64,000 bases of DNA from Myxococcota bacterium (GCA_022447545.1 JAKVBI010000013.1:116725-180724), one strand, 5' to 3'. Shown: positions 20,016-27,521, counted from the first letter of the stretch. Notes: generated by a model from the letters alone, not told the origin. Numbers and translations: made by a program.

Positions 20016-20828
20016 CTAGCGGACGTCGAGTTCGTATTGGTAGGAGACCCCATCCTCGGAAACGAGGTCGATCAGGTAGCTGTCGCGCTCGAAGCTGCCG
20101 GCGTCCACTTCCAGGAACCCTCCGGAATCGTGACCCGGGTCCCACGCAACGATGCCGCGGAAGACGGGATCTTCGCCCGGAAGTGAGATCTTTGCAGCGA
20201 CTTCGCTACCTCGAAGCGTTGCCGGAAGTTCCAGGCGTAGCAGAACCACGTCGTCGTCTTCGAGTCCGTAGAGGGAAATCGAGCTGCGGTCGCTCGGGGC
20301 GATCTCGACCTGTGTGGTGAATTCGCCCGGAACTCCGCGGAAGCGGAGTTCTGGAGTCGGATCGCTGAGACCCAGAGGGTCGAGTTGTAGGGTCAACCCG
20401 AGGGCCAGAACGAGGCCTGCAGCGATGGGCGCCCAGGTGGGCAGTGAACTGGGAGTGAGTGCACCGCGTAAGGTCTCCACTAGGCGAGCCACGGTCGATG
20501 TTTGAGGCTCTGGCACGAGCATCAACGTTGCCCGGTAGGCGTCACCGCACGGCGCACAGTCGCGCAGGTGGGTGCGGAGGCTCGTGCGCTCGGCTTCGGG
20601 GAGTTTTCCAGGGTTTTGCGCCAGGCGCAGCAGCAGCGCATCGGTTGGATGCTGGATCGCCTCGACCTGTTCATTGCGAAGGCGTGCGAGAAGGCCGCGA
20701 TGGAGGACGAGTTCACCCGCGCAGTCCGCGCAGGTGGCACTATGGGCTTCGAACTCGCTCAACTCCGCAGACCCGGGAGTCGCAAGCAGATCTTCGAGGT
20801 CGACTTCAAAGGCTCGGTTACAGTTCAT
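20016..20828 (-). CDS. Putative anti-sigma factor (zf-HC2-type zinc finger, one membrane helix)
   Basis: 270 residues from the ATG at 20828; a GTG at 20864 would add 12 residues. The N-terminus has the anti-sigma zinc-finger pattern H-x3-C-x2-C (HSATCADCAGEL), and a second cysteine pair lies in RDCAPCGDAY. One membrane helix, APIAAGLVLALGLTLQL, separates it from a beta-rich periplasmic domain with a lipocalin-like or sandwich pattern. It lies just after the sigma gene and has its own copy of the conserved promoter element at 20892-20921. By family, it should bind and hold the sigma factor until an envelope signal releases it. The zinc-finger match is short, so other DUF roles remain possible. 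Confidence 0.78.
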   Translation of the reverse strand: MNCNRAFEVDLEDLLATPGSAELSEFEAHSATCADCAGELVLHRGLLARLRNEQVEAIQHPTDALLLRLAQNPGKLPEAERTSLRTHLRDCAPCGDAYRATLMLVPEPQTSTVARLVETLRGALTPSSLPTWAPIAAGLVLALGLTLQLDPLGLSDPTPELRFRGVPGEFTTQVEIAPSDRSSISLYGLEDDDVVLLRLELPATLRGSEVAAKISLPGEDPVFRGIVAWDPGHDSGGFLEVDAGSFERDSYLIDLVSEDGVSYQYELDVR

Positions 20829-20891
20829 CTGGAATCCGATGACGTGCAGCTTTTCGAGGCGCACGAGAAATGGTTTTCACCCCACGATACA

Positions 20892-20921
20892 CAGTCGATC
20901 CGTCGGTTCATTCGGATCACC
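20892..20921 (-). promoter_or_regulatory. ECF-type promoter element, copy G (anti-sigma gene)
   Basis: Read on the minus strand: GGTGATCCG (20921-20913), 13-base spacer, ATCGACTG (20899-20892). It overlaps the last codons of the sigma gene and precedes the anti-sigma start by about 64 bases. Same layout as six other copies in the window. Confidence 0.75.
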
Positions 20922-21804
20922 CGGCCAGTGATTCGAGGCCGAGAATCTGGCGGGCCGTCACGATCCGCTCCGTCACCTCGTCCTCCCTGAGTGAGAGCCT
21001 TTTTGCCACCTGAGACGGTGTGGCGCGTTTGGCTCCTTTGAACATTTCTACCCATACCTCTCGCAGATCAGGCGGCAGGTCGCGCCCCAACCAACGCCAT
21101 AGCCGCCGCAGCCCTGCGCGCCGAATCGAAAGGGCCTCGCCCTCCGATAGCCCCAGTTTTCGTGCGACCTCGATGCGGGTGTGGCCCTCGAGGTCCATCA
21201 TCACGATGATTTCGCGTTCCTTCTCCTCGAGGGTTTCGAGTGCCTGTTCGGTGAACTGCTCCGAGCGCTCGACGACACCAGAGGCCTCGTCACCGATTTT
21301 ATCGTCGGGCAGCTCGTCCTCGGGGCGCTGCGACCGAACACGGTCGAGGAAGCGTCGACGCGCAATGGTGTAGAGAAGCGACCAGGGCTTCTCGACGTCA
21401 CCACTCTGCCAGGCCTCCCAGATCTGTCGTGCGGTTTCTTGAACGACGTCATCCCAGTTCGTCTCGTGCTGGCGTGAACGGTCCCACGATGCGCACAGGC
21501 GGCGGATCGTGGGGTAGAAGAGACCCGCTGCGCGGGCATCGTTTCGAACCATCAAATCGATGACCTCGCCCCAGAAACGGTTTTTGACCACCGAATCGAT
21601 GTGACGCTCTGGGTCTGGTTTTCGATCTGCCGAGCGCCACCGCTCGCCGATTTCCACCACGATGTCTCGGGTGGTTTCACTCCAATCCTTGCGAACCGTG
21701 TAGGCGCCGTAGGTGGAGAGCAGTTCTGTGATGCGCCTCGACAGCTGTAGAACGGCGGCTTGGTCTTGCCGAGCCGCTTGGTCGAGGACGGAACGCAGAC
21801 GCAT
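20917..21804 (-). CDS. ECF-type RNA polymerase sigma factor
   Basis: 295 residues from the ATG at 21804, longer than a minimal ECF factor because of about 100 N-terminal residues. Region 2 is recognisable in NWDDVVQETARQIWEAWQSG and the following WSLLYTIARRRFLDRVRSQR. Region 4 has the helix-turn-helix ALETLEEKEREIIVMMDLEG then IEVARKLGLSEGEALSIRRA. A further HTH-like tail (PSQVAKRLSLREDEVTERIV) extends the C-terminus. It is 12 bases after the caspase-like gene and followed by the anti-sigma gene. The copies of GGTGATCCG-N13-CGAC upstream of its own operon and of the neighbouring genes suggest autoregulation (inference). Confidence 0.88.
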   Translation of the reverse strand: MRLRSVLDQAARQDQAAVLQLSRRITELLSTYGAYTVRKDWSETTRDIVVEIGERWRSADRKPDPERHIDSVVKNRFWGEVIDLMVRNDARAAGLFYPTIRRLCASWDRSRQHETNWDDVVQETARQIWEAWQSGDVEKPWSLLYTIARRRFLDRVRSQRPEDELPDDKIGDEASGVVERSEQFTEQALETLEEKEREIIVMMDLEGHTRIEVARKLGLSEGEALSIRRAGLRRLWRWLGRDLPPDLREVWVEMFKGAKRATPSQVAKRLSLREDEVTERIVTARQILGLESLAG

Positions 21805-21816
21805 CAACCAGGGATT

Positions 21817-24354
21817 CTACACCCTCGGGACGAAAAGAAAGTGTCCGTTCTCGTGGTGCCCGTGTCGAATGGGCGCGTACTCCGGCATCTGATCGAAGTC
21901 GTGCTCGCGTGCTGCCTCGTAGACTCGAGCAGCGATGGCCTGATAGAGGCTCATTCCGTCGAGCACACCGCTGTTGGCACGCAACACGTCGATGAACGAA
22001 CGGGCAAACAATGAATGTCCGTCGCCTCCTAGATCGAGTACGGGTTTGAGCCCTCCCGATGTCAGGGCCATGCGAACGCGGAGATCGCGCTGCGCACGCA
22101 GCCAATTCTGCCGTTCTTCGTTCAGTTCTCCCGTTTTAAGCTGGGTTACACCGGATCGCGTGAGCGCACCAGAATAACAGGAGTCGGCGACTACGAGAAC
22201 GTGCTGCGCCTTCATCCGGTTGAGTTCGTCTGTCAGCGAACGGGTCGAGAGCCAGTTGGCCGGGTTGTCGCGTTCAGCATCCACCGGCAACCAGTGGCCG
22301 ACCTGGTTCACACGATCGAGTTCTCCGTGGCCTGCGTAGTAGACGAGAAGGTTGTCGTTCTTCTTCAGTTGGCTCGTGAGTCCATTCAAAGCCGACAAGA
22401 TTTCGTAACGCGTGGCGTCACGCAGGGTGATGACCTCGAATCCGTAGCGTTCGCTGAGGACCTTGCTGATCGCGTTCGCATCTGCCTGTGCGCTTTCGAG
22501 ATCGGGCAGGGATTCGTAGTCGTCGTTTCCGATGACGAGGGCGTAGTAACGCCCAAAGTCGATGTGGGTCGGAACAGCCGGTGCTGTTGAAACCGCTGGC
22601 GTAGCGTCGATGGGTGTCGCGCGCTCGGAGAACAATTGGAATTGAACATTGACGCGCTCGCCCAGTCGGTCGACGGCGACGATATCCACGGAAGTTCCGC
22701 CAGGCTCGATCGCGACGGTTCGCTCGAACAGACCGTTGGGACTGCTGGGCGTCGTCAGATCGTTGATGGTCAGGCTCAAAAGGCCGGCTGGTGCATCAAC
22801 TCGTCCCACGATCAACCTTTCGTCCACGCCCGCTGCCATTCGAACTGTCCGAAGACTGGTTTTCGCCGGGGCGTCGCGAGTCGCCACGATGAGGGGATCG
22901 ATCATCTGGATCGACGGAGGAGCCACGGAAACGGGCTGCAGGGCGACGAGGCCCGCGAGTTGTCGGCGCTGGTTTTCGGCATCTCCGCGCAGTTGTTCGA
23001 TCTCGTCGGTCAACTCGGCGATCTCGGCGCGCTTGTGTTTCATAGACGCCTCGGCGAGGCTGAGTTGCTGCTCGCGAGCGTTTAATTGTTGGGCGCGAGC
23101 CTTCACGGCGAGTTCGCGTTTTCCGAGGCCCACCGCGTAATCCTCGAGACTGCTTCTCGCGAGCTGGACTGCTTCCAGTTCACCCAGTTGGCGCGCCGCT
23201 GCGCGCTGTTGTGTGTCGATCCGATTGGTCGCGTCATGCAGTTCGGTGGCAAGGACGTCGAGTTCCACCCTGCGCGCCTGCAGGCTTCGCTCTCGAAGGG
23301 CGAGGTCGATCCGGGCCATGTCGATCTGGTTCGTCGAGGACGCTGTACGGCGGTATTCGCGTTGGGCTCGGTCGCGATCGAGCTGAAGCTGGTGAAGGCC
23401 TCGCGCGAGTTTGGCAGCATCAGCTTCCACCGCCCGGGCTTGAGCCTCGAGTTTTGCCTCACTCGCCGTGAGAGCCTTGGCGCGTTCGGTGAGCTTGGCG
23501 GCGTCGACGGCTCGTTCGCTGGCGTCCGAGCGCCGTTGCTCGAGGGCCTTGGTGGAGGCTCGAATCCGTTCCGACTCCAGGGCGAGACTCCGCCGCTCTT
23601 CGCTCAGGGCTGCCCGCTCGGCAGCCAGGGCATCGAAGGCTCGTTCCGCAGTTGCCTCGCGGTCGCCGCGCTGCTTGTAGATCTGCCCGATTTGACGCCG
23701 GACCTTTCCAAGTTCCGTGCGGAGTTGCTTGGCCTCGCCGGTACTCAGCTCGAGTTTCTCTCGCAGGACGGCGAGCTCGGGACCGGAAACCAGTTCCCAG
23801 GACCCTCCCTCGATTCCTGCAGCACGGTCGTACCAGCGCAGTGCCTCTGTGACGTCGGGTTCTACACCCAGACCGCGCTCGTAGAGCTGACCGAGGTTGA
23901 TCTGGGCAGCGGAAAATTCCTGCTCTGCGGCGCGCCGGTACCAGACCGCCGCAGTCGCGTAGTCGGCCGGGCGGCCGAGACCGCGCTCGAAGATCTCCCC
24001 CACGTAGTTCTGGGCTTCGGCGTTGCCCTCCTCTGCAGCGGGGAGCCAAACTGCCAGTGCCGTGGCGTAGTTGGATCGATCGAAGGCCACGTATTCGCCG
24101 CCGCGGATTTCGCAATCGACGGCGTTCGTCTTGACCGGACGGCGGGGCGTGAGATACGTGACCTGGCCCCCGAGCTTTCGTACCTGTCCGGGAAGCAGGC
24201 AATCGACGACGAGGAGGTCATCGGCAGAGGCTGTCGGATGAACGGTGGCTGCGCGTTCATTCGATTTCGGTCCAGATTCCGACGCGCAAGCCAGAGCTGC
24301 GACGGCCAAGACTCCGGCAGCCCTTCGCAAGAGCGACTGATTTCTGAGGGTCAT
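21817..24354 (-). CDS. Caspase-family (peptidase C14) lipoprotein with Sel1 repeats and long coiled coil
   Basis: About 845 residues from the ATG at 24354, chosen because it yields a lipoprotein signal ending A-L-A-C; the frame is open to 24411. Order of parts: lipobox; two Sel1-like repeats (GEIFERGLGRPADYATAAVW and the next unit); a long Arg/Glu/Ala-rich coiled coil of roughly 280 residues; a beta-rich linker; then a caspase-like fold with DFGRYYALVIGNDDY, catalytic His in VYYAGHGEL and catalytic Cys in VVADSCYSGAL. Caspase-hemoglobinase-fold proteases of this sort cleave after specific residues; bacterial ones are mostly uncharacterised. Envelope anchoring and the sigma/anti-sigma neighbours suggest a signalling or processing role (inference). 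Confidence 0.88.
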   Translation of the reverse strand: MTLRNQSLLRRAAGVLAVAALACASESGPKSNERAATVHPTASADDLLVVDCLLPGQVRKLGGQVTYLTPRRPVKTNAVDCEIRGGEYVAFDRSNYATALAVWLPAAEEGNAEAQNYVGEIFERGLGRPADYATAAVWYRRAAEQEFSAAQINLGQLYERGLGVEPDVTEALRWYDRAAGIEGGSWELVSGPELAVLREKLELSTGEAKQLRTELGKVRRQIGQIYKQRGDREATAERAFDALAAERAALSEERRSLALESERIRASTKALEQRRSDASERAVDAAKLTERAKALTASEAKLEAQARAVEADAAKLARGLHQLQLDRDRAQREYRRTASSTNQIDMARIDLALRERSLQARRVELDVLATELHDATNRIDTQQRAAARQLGELEAVQLARSSLEDYAVGLGKRELAVKARAQQLNAREQQLSLAEASMKHKRAEIAELTDEIEQLRGDAENQRRQLAGLVALQPVSVAPPSIQMIDPLIVATRDAPAKTSLRTVRMAAGVDERLIVGRVDAPAGLLSLTINDLTTPSSPNGLFERTVAIEPGGTSVDIVAVDRLGERVNVQFQLFSERATPIDATPAVSTAPAVPTHIDFGRYYALVIGNDDYESLPDLESAQADANAISKVLSERYGFEVITLRDATRYEILSALNGLTSQLKKNDNLLVYYAGHGELDRVNQVGHWLPVDAERDNPANWLSTRSLTDELNRMKAQHVLVVADSCYSGALTRSGVTQLKTGELNEERQNWLRAQRDLRVRMALTSGGLKPVLDLGGDGHSLFARSFIDVLRANSGVLDGMSLYQAIAARVYEAAREHDFDQMPEYAPIRHGHHENGHFLFVPRV

Positions 24355-24374
24355 GCGTTTTTCGGTTTGGAGGC

Positions 24375-24827
24375 TCATTCTGCGCACTTCACGGAGGATT
24401 TGCTTGCCCATTTCATTCTACCCTGTTTGTTCGCGCACCGACCGGCAGTCCGTGTGCACCTTCGTTTCCACGTGGCGATCGATGCCTGACACTTGTCACT
24501 GGACAGCACTCTGCGAGTTCCAAGGAACGCCACACGTCCGAGACCGAGGATCGAATCGAATTGGTCCGGGCCGATGAAGTCCGCATAGTCGAAATCTGGA
24601 TTCGAGGTGACTTCGTACAGAGTTCGATGCAGCATGTTTTCCCAATTCCGAAACTCTCCGCAAGCGGAACGCCTTGTCGCCCACACGACCTTGCGTTGCA
24701 GGGCATTCACCCAGGAGCGCGCCTTCGGGGACAGCCGTTGGGGGTGGGATGCGTGTTCACGCTCCCCCCAGTGGGCCGGATTTGAGAGTTCGCTCCTCTC
24801 GTACGCGGCGTCGGTGAAGTGGATCAT
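24375..24827 (-). CDS. Hypothetical protein, translationally coupled to zinc-ribbon gene
   Basis: 150 residues. The ATG at 24827 overlaps the TGA of the preceding gene (ATGA), a typical coupling arrangement. I recognise no domain. The first 100 residues look protein-like (Trp/Tyr/Phe-containing, for example NPDFDYADFIGPDQF), while the last 45 are Arg/Cys/Lys-rich and may be a poorly conserved tail. It ends 20 bases before the caspase-like gene start. The operon position is the main support for it being real. Confidence 0.5.
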   Translation of the reverse strand: MIHFTDAAYERSELSNPAHWGEREHASHPQRLSPKARSWVNALQRKVVWATRRSACGEFRNWENMLHRTLYEVTSNPDFDYADFIGPDQFDSILGLGRVAFLGTRRVLSSDKCQASIATWKRRCTRTAGRCANKQGRMKWASKSSVKCAE

Positions 24828-25018
24828 GACCCACCTTCAGCGGGGGGGCCGAACAGTTTGAACCAAAGCAGAGACGGTCGCGGAGCGCGGACGCGCTGAA
24901 AGCTGCCGGCCCCTGCGAACGAGGTTCCGCAGCTTCCGCAGATCGCAGCGGCCTCCAGCACCTGCGCGTGGCAGCGCAGGCAATAAGGCTCGAGTGCGTT
25001 GGGGCTCGCGGTGTCCAT
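24824..25018 (-). CDS. Small zinc-ribbon protein, first gene of sigma operon
   Basis: 64 residues with an excellent AGGAGG upstream. Two C-x2-C knuckles, YCLRCHAQ and ICGSCGTSF, form a treble-cleft or zinc-ribbon pattern; the tail is Pro/Gly-rich. A conserved promoter element (25042-25071) sits 24 bases upstream. A second 60-residue protein with the same two-knuckle plan is encoded at 29197, also behind a promoter copy. The function is unknown; such mini-ribbons often bind protein or nucleic acid partners. Confidence 0.75.
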   Translation of the reverse strand: MDTASPNALEPYCLRCHAQVLEAAAICGSCGTSFAGAGSFQRVRAPRPSLLWFKLFGPPAEGGS

Positions 25019-25041
25019 CCGGGTTCCTCCTGTTGGAAAGG

Positions 25042-25071
25042 AGGTCGGGTGAGCTGTGAATTCGGATCACC
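25042..25071 (-). promoter_or_regulatory. ECF-type promoter element, copy F (sigma operon)
   Basis: Minus strand: GGTGATCCG (25071-25063), 13-base spacer, CCCGACCT (25049-25042). It drives the zinc-ribbon / unknown / caspase-like / sigma operon and is divergent from copy A, 33 bases away. Confidence 0.82.
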
Positions 25072-25103
25072 TGAGGCGGAGATTTGGGCCTTGGAGGGGA
25101 ATG

Positions 25104-25133
25104 GGTGATCCGGACCCGGAACCGTCGCGACCT
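25104..25133 (+). promoter_or_regulatory. ECF-type promoter element, copy A (OmpA-family gene)
   Basis: GGTGATCCG (25104-25112), 13-base spacer, CGCGACCT (25126-25133). The start codon is 168 bases downstream, leaving an unusually long leader compared with the other copies. Confidence 0.8.
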
Positions 25134-25300
25134 TTGGGTGACATCCCACGGGCGAAAGCCGCCCGAGAAGAGGAGCTGCCCTGAAACCAGCGCTTCCCAC
25201 CGCGGAATCGCATTCCCCTTGGGGAAGCACGGGACAGCTCTCAAATATGGGGCAATAAAGCCACGTCGAGGGTGCTCAAACCCGAACGAGGAGTTCCGAC
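25134..25300 (+). other. Long, potentially structured 5' leader
   Basis: Between promoter copy A and the OmpA-family start. GAGCTG (25173-25178) pairs with CAGCTC (25235-25240), adjacent CCC and GGG extend the stem, and a hairpin TTCCCC-TT-GGGGAA (25213-25226) lies inside. A GGC-GAAA-GCC stem-loop lies just upstream. It matches no riboswitch class I can identify. Confidence 0.35.
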
Positions 25301-25843
25301 ATGATTCGAACGACCCGAAAAACCCGATCCGGCCACGGCTGGCTCGCCACGGTGCTGTGGCTGGTTGGAAGCGGGCTGGCCCAGGGCAGCGCCATGGCCG
25401 AGAGCCCGGAGCTGATCACTGGCCAGCCAGTTCCTGCCAGGGAACTGGCCAACATGCTGTATCCGCCGCGCACCCGGGGAATCGTGATGCAGCAGCTCGA
25501 GCCCACGCCCTTCGCCTTCCTGATCCAGTTTGAATTCGACTCCGCCAAGGTGAAGCCCGAGTCCCAGGCCTATCTAGATGAGGTTGGGAAGATGATGAAT
25601 CTGCGGCGGCTTTCGGGAAAGCGCGTCCAGGTCGTGGGACATGCTGATGCTGCCGGGGCCGAGTCCTACAACCAGGTCCTGTCCGAGCAGCGGGCTCTGG
25701 CCGTCGCTCAGTATCTTTCGGCCCATCACGGTGTCGAGATGGAGCGCCTGCCTGTGACGGGCCTGGGTGAATTGAACCCTTTGGAAGCTGGTGATCCCTA
25801 CGACGCAAGAAATCGCCGCGTCCAATTCCACCCGGTCAATTGA
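25301..25843 (+). CDS. OmpA-family protein
   Basis: 180 residues. A signal peptide occupies about residues 1-30. The OmpA/MotB peptidoglycan-binding domain covers about residues 65-180: FAFLIQFEFDSAKVKPESQA, VQVVGHADAAGAESYNQVLS, SEQRALAVAQYLSAHHGV and the terminal RNRRVQFHPV, with the Asp and Arg that bind diaminopimelate. It lacks an N-terminal barrel, so it is a periplasmic or exported peptidoglycan anchor. It is first in the plus-strand half of the putative regulon and is followed 11 bases later by a small membrane-anchored protein gene. Confidence 0.85.
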   Translation: MIRTTRKTRSGHGWLATVLWLVGSGLAQGSAMAESPELITGQPVPARELANMLYPPRTRGIVMQQLEPTPFAFLIQFEFDSAKVKPESQAYLDEVGKMMNLRRLSGKRVQVVGHADAAGAESYNQVLSEQRALAVAQYLSAHHGVEMERLPVTGLGELNPLEAGDPYDARNRRVQFHPVN

Positions 25844-25854
25844 GGTCGACTGCC

Positions 25855-26133
25855 ATGACGGATCGATACACGAACACTGTGCTGACCGTGATTGCGGTTT
25901 GTTTGATCATGCTGGTCCTCGAGCCCTTCTATCAGCCCCCGGAGGCCCATGCCCAGGCGGCTACAACCGAGTCTGCCCAGGCTTCTCAGGGGGAGGTCTT
26001 GGATGTCAACATCGTCGAGATTGGGGGTTGGCCGGTGCTCTCACGAGCTGCGCTTCCCGTCGAGATCGATTCGGGGCCGGTTCCTGTGGTGGTCCAGGGG
26101 GATTCGGGTGGCTCGGGGTGTGGGTGTCACTGA
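25855..26133 (+). CDS. Small secreted or membrane-anchored protein with Gly/Cys C-terminus
   Basis: 92 residues from the ATG at 25855, 11 bases after the OmpA-family stop and before a strong terminator. One N-terminal hydrophobic helix (residues 9-25) could be a signal or anchor. The rest is Val/Gly-rich and ends G-G-S-G-C-G-C-H. No known domain is recognised. It resembles the other small exported proteins of this locus in size and late cysteines. Confidence 0.65.
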   Translation: MTDRYTNTVLTVIAVCLIMLVLEPFYQPPEAHAQAATTESAQASQGEVLDVNIVEIGGWPVLSRAALPVEIDSGPVPVVVQGDSGGSGCGCH

Positions 26134-26154
26134 TACCGGTCACCCACGAGCTCG

Positions 26155-26191
26155 AAACGGCGCCGATCCTGGGATCGGCGCCGTTTTTTTT
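26155..26191 (+). terminator. Strong Rho-independent terminator
   Basis: A 14-bp perfect stem (26155-26168 with 26173-26186), CTGG loop and a run of T to 26191. It ends the OmpA-family transcript just before promoter copy E. Confidence 0.93.
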
Positions 26192-26207
26192 GCTGGAAGT
26201 GATCCGC

Positions 26208-26237
26208 GGTGATCCGGATCCGAAGTTGGCCCGACTG
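26208..26237 (+). promoter_or_regulatory. ECF-type promoter element, copy E (repeat-protein gene)
   Basis: GGTGATCCG (26208-26216), 13-base spacer, CCCGACTG (26230-26237). A partial second -35-like AGTGATCCG lies immediately upstream at 26198-26206. The start codon is 64 bases downstream. Confidence 0.8.
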
Positions 26238-26300
26238 TCAGGCAAGTCGCGCAGAGAGCACGACCCAACAAACTCGAAAAATCCATTCAGGAGAAACAAC

Positions 26301-26600
26301 ATGTTCCGCAACAGCCTTCTCGCCCTGACGATGCTCGCCACCTTCGCAGCCGCCGGTTCGGCCTTTGGCGAGGCCGTGGTCCTCGGTGAAGTTCAGATCG
26401 ACGTCGACGTCGAAGAAGTATCGACGGAAGCTGGCTTCCTGGGTGATGCCGAGACCAGCATCGGTTCGATCATGGACGGTTCCGTGGTTCTGGGACGCGC
26501 TCGCATCCGAGTCGACGCTGAGGATGTGGAGACTGAGGCTGGGTTCCTCGGTGATGCGTGCACCTCCATCGGCTCCGTGGGTGGTTGCAAGAATCAGTAA
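26301..26600 (+). CDS. Small secreted repeat protein with ACTSIGSVGGC end
   Basis: 99 residues with CAGGAG upstream. A signal peptide of about 22 residues is followed by two 36-residue units (about 25-57 and 61-93). Each unit contains V-V-L-G, alternating charged/hydrophobic residues, then E-A-G-F-L-G-D-A and T-S-I-G-S. The second unit carries Cys87 and ends in ACTSIGSVGGC with Cys96. The alternating pattern suggests short beta strands that could stack. No family is recognised. It has its own promoter copy and lies 900 bases upstream of the CsgG-like gene, so a secreted subunit is a reasonable hypothesis. Confidence 0.75.
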   Translation: MFRNSLLALTMLATFAAAGSAFGEAVVLGEVQIDVDVEEVSTEAGFLGDAETSIGSIMDGSVVLGRARIRVDAEDVETEAGFLGDACTSIGSVGGCKNQ

Positions 26601-26624
26601 TCACTCAGCAGAGCCCCTCACAAA

Positions 26625-26656
26625 GACGGCGCCGCTCTTTAAGGCTCGGCGCCGTC
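26625..26656 (+). repeat. Inverted repeat, terminator-like without T tract
   Basis: GACGGCGCCG (26625-26634) pairs with CGGCGCCGTC (26647-26656) around a 12-base loop. The GGCGCCG core equals that of the terminator at 26155, but here it is followed by low-complexity G/C sequence instead of T residues. Confidence 0.6.
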
Positions 26657-26678
26657 GCGCGGTTTGTTTGGCGGTGCG

Positions 26679-26762
26679 CCCCCCCCCTGGGGGGGGGGGG
26701 GGGGTCCAAACAACCCTAAACCCCCCCCCCCCCCCCCACACACCCCCGCCCCCGCCCCCCCC
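26679..26762. repeat. Low-complexity homopolymer tract (C9, G16, C17 and C-rich)
   Basis: C9 then T then G16, a short mixed segment, then C17 and a C/A/G-poor stretch. Nothing similar occurs elsewhere in the window. It may be a sequencing or assembly artefact, or a real G-quadruplex-capable, slippage-prone site between two regulon genes. Confidence 0.8.
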
Positions 26763-26795
26763 GGCGGGCCCCCGTCTCTCGTTTTGTGTCGCGGC

Positions 26796-26825
26796 GGTGA
26801 TCCGAGGCAGGCACACCCGCGACCT
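26796..26825 (+). promoter_or_regulatory. ECF-type promoter element, copy B
   Basis: GGTGATCCG (26796-26804), 13-base spacer, CGCGACCT (26818-26825). The next start codon is at 26872; it would transcribe the two small proteins and the CsgG-like gene. Confidence 0.82.
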
Positions 26826-26871
26826 TTCCACATGAGGCTCGATTTCACAGCCTCGATACGGAGGATCTGAC

Positions 26872-27177
26872 ATGTTTCGCATCATTGCCCTGCTGGTCGT
26901 CGTGGCCCGGGTTTCCTTCTTGGCCGTTCCCGAGGCAAACGCTGGATCCATCGGATCGAGCACACGGCTGAAGATTCATCGCGCCAAGCTGCAAAGCGTC
27001 ATGCTGAAAGCGGGAAGTGAGGACTCCCGTGCACTGGAACTCTGCGAAACCGGGAACGTCGATATCGCATCGATCGATGTCGAGCGGGGCACTCGAGCTC
27101 CTCGCGAAGTCGCAGTCGTGATCCAAGGCGATGTGATCAACCTCAACGACGGGCGCGGCAACCGTGTCTGCCGTTAG
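26872..27177 (+). CDS. Small secreted hypothetical protein
   Basis: 101 residues with GGAGG upstream. A signal peptide ends near A-N-A-G (residue 24). The mature part is Val/Ile/Asp-rich with two cysteines, one of them near the C-terminus (RVCR). No domain is recognised. It overlaps the next gene by 14 bases, suggesting coupled translation, and is cotranscribed toward the CsgG-like gene. In size and place it could be an accessory comparable to CsgE/CsgF, but there is no sequence support for that. Confidence 0.65.
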   Translation: MFRIIALLVVVARVSFLAVPEANAGSIGSSTRLKIHRAKLQSVMLKAGSEDSRALELCETGNVDIASIDVERGTRAPREVAVVIQGDVINLNDGRGNRVCR

Positions 27178-27475
27178 GCTGCTAGCGCTTCTTCTGCTCA
27201 CTTCGGCCCTGCCCGCAAGCGCAAAGCCGAAGTTGATCACTGGTCAGGTCATCACTGAAGCCAGCCGTCTGGGCGGAAAGGCCACGGTGGTGATCGACAA
27301 AGTGACCGGCGATTCCACCGTGGCTGGTGAGGTCGTGCGGAATGTCGTCGTCAAGGGCGACGTCGTGACTCGATCCCAGGGCGGGAATGGTACCGCCTGC
27401 ACATCGATCGGATCGGTAGGTGGCTGTGGCCACACGTCTGGTCGGGATCTGAGAATTCGCAACGGCTTGAAGTGA
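27164..27475 (+). CDS. Small secreted protein carrying ACTSIGSVGGC motif
   Basis: 103 residues from a GTG at 27164 inside the end of the preceding gene. The signal peptide ends S-A-L-P-A-S-A (residue 20). A Val-rich alternating segment (residues 40-70, for example VVRNVVVKGDVVTR) precedes residues 78-88, ACTSIGSVGGC, identical to the end of the 99-residue repeat protein at 26301. A short basic tail follows. The two cysteines are spaced C-x8-C. The function is unknown; the shared motif points to a common partner or processing step. Confidence 0.7.
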   Translation: MSAVRLLALLLLTSALPASAKPKLITGQVITEASRLGGKATVVIDKVTGDSTVAGEVVRNVVVKGDVVTRSQGGNGTACTSIGSVGGCGHTSGRDLRIRNGLK

Positions 27476-27521
27476 CAGCGCGCTGCAAGGAATACGGCAG
27501 CTGGGACCGGGAGGATTCAAC

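Noticed and set aside
23086-24489. 467-residue plus-strand reading frame opposite the caspase-like gene
   Set aside because: Antisense shadow of a GC-rich coiled-coil gene; no start context, domain or coherent composition.
25134-25300. Cyclic-di-GMP or other known riboswitch in the leader
   Set aside because: Some short similarities (GCC/AAACC-like stretches) but the conserved core order is not present.
25789-25797. GGTGATCCC near the end of the OmpA-family gene
   Set aside because: One mismatch, no second box at the right spacing, lies in coding sequence.
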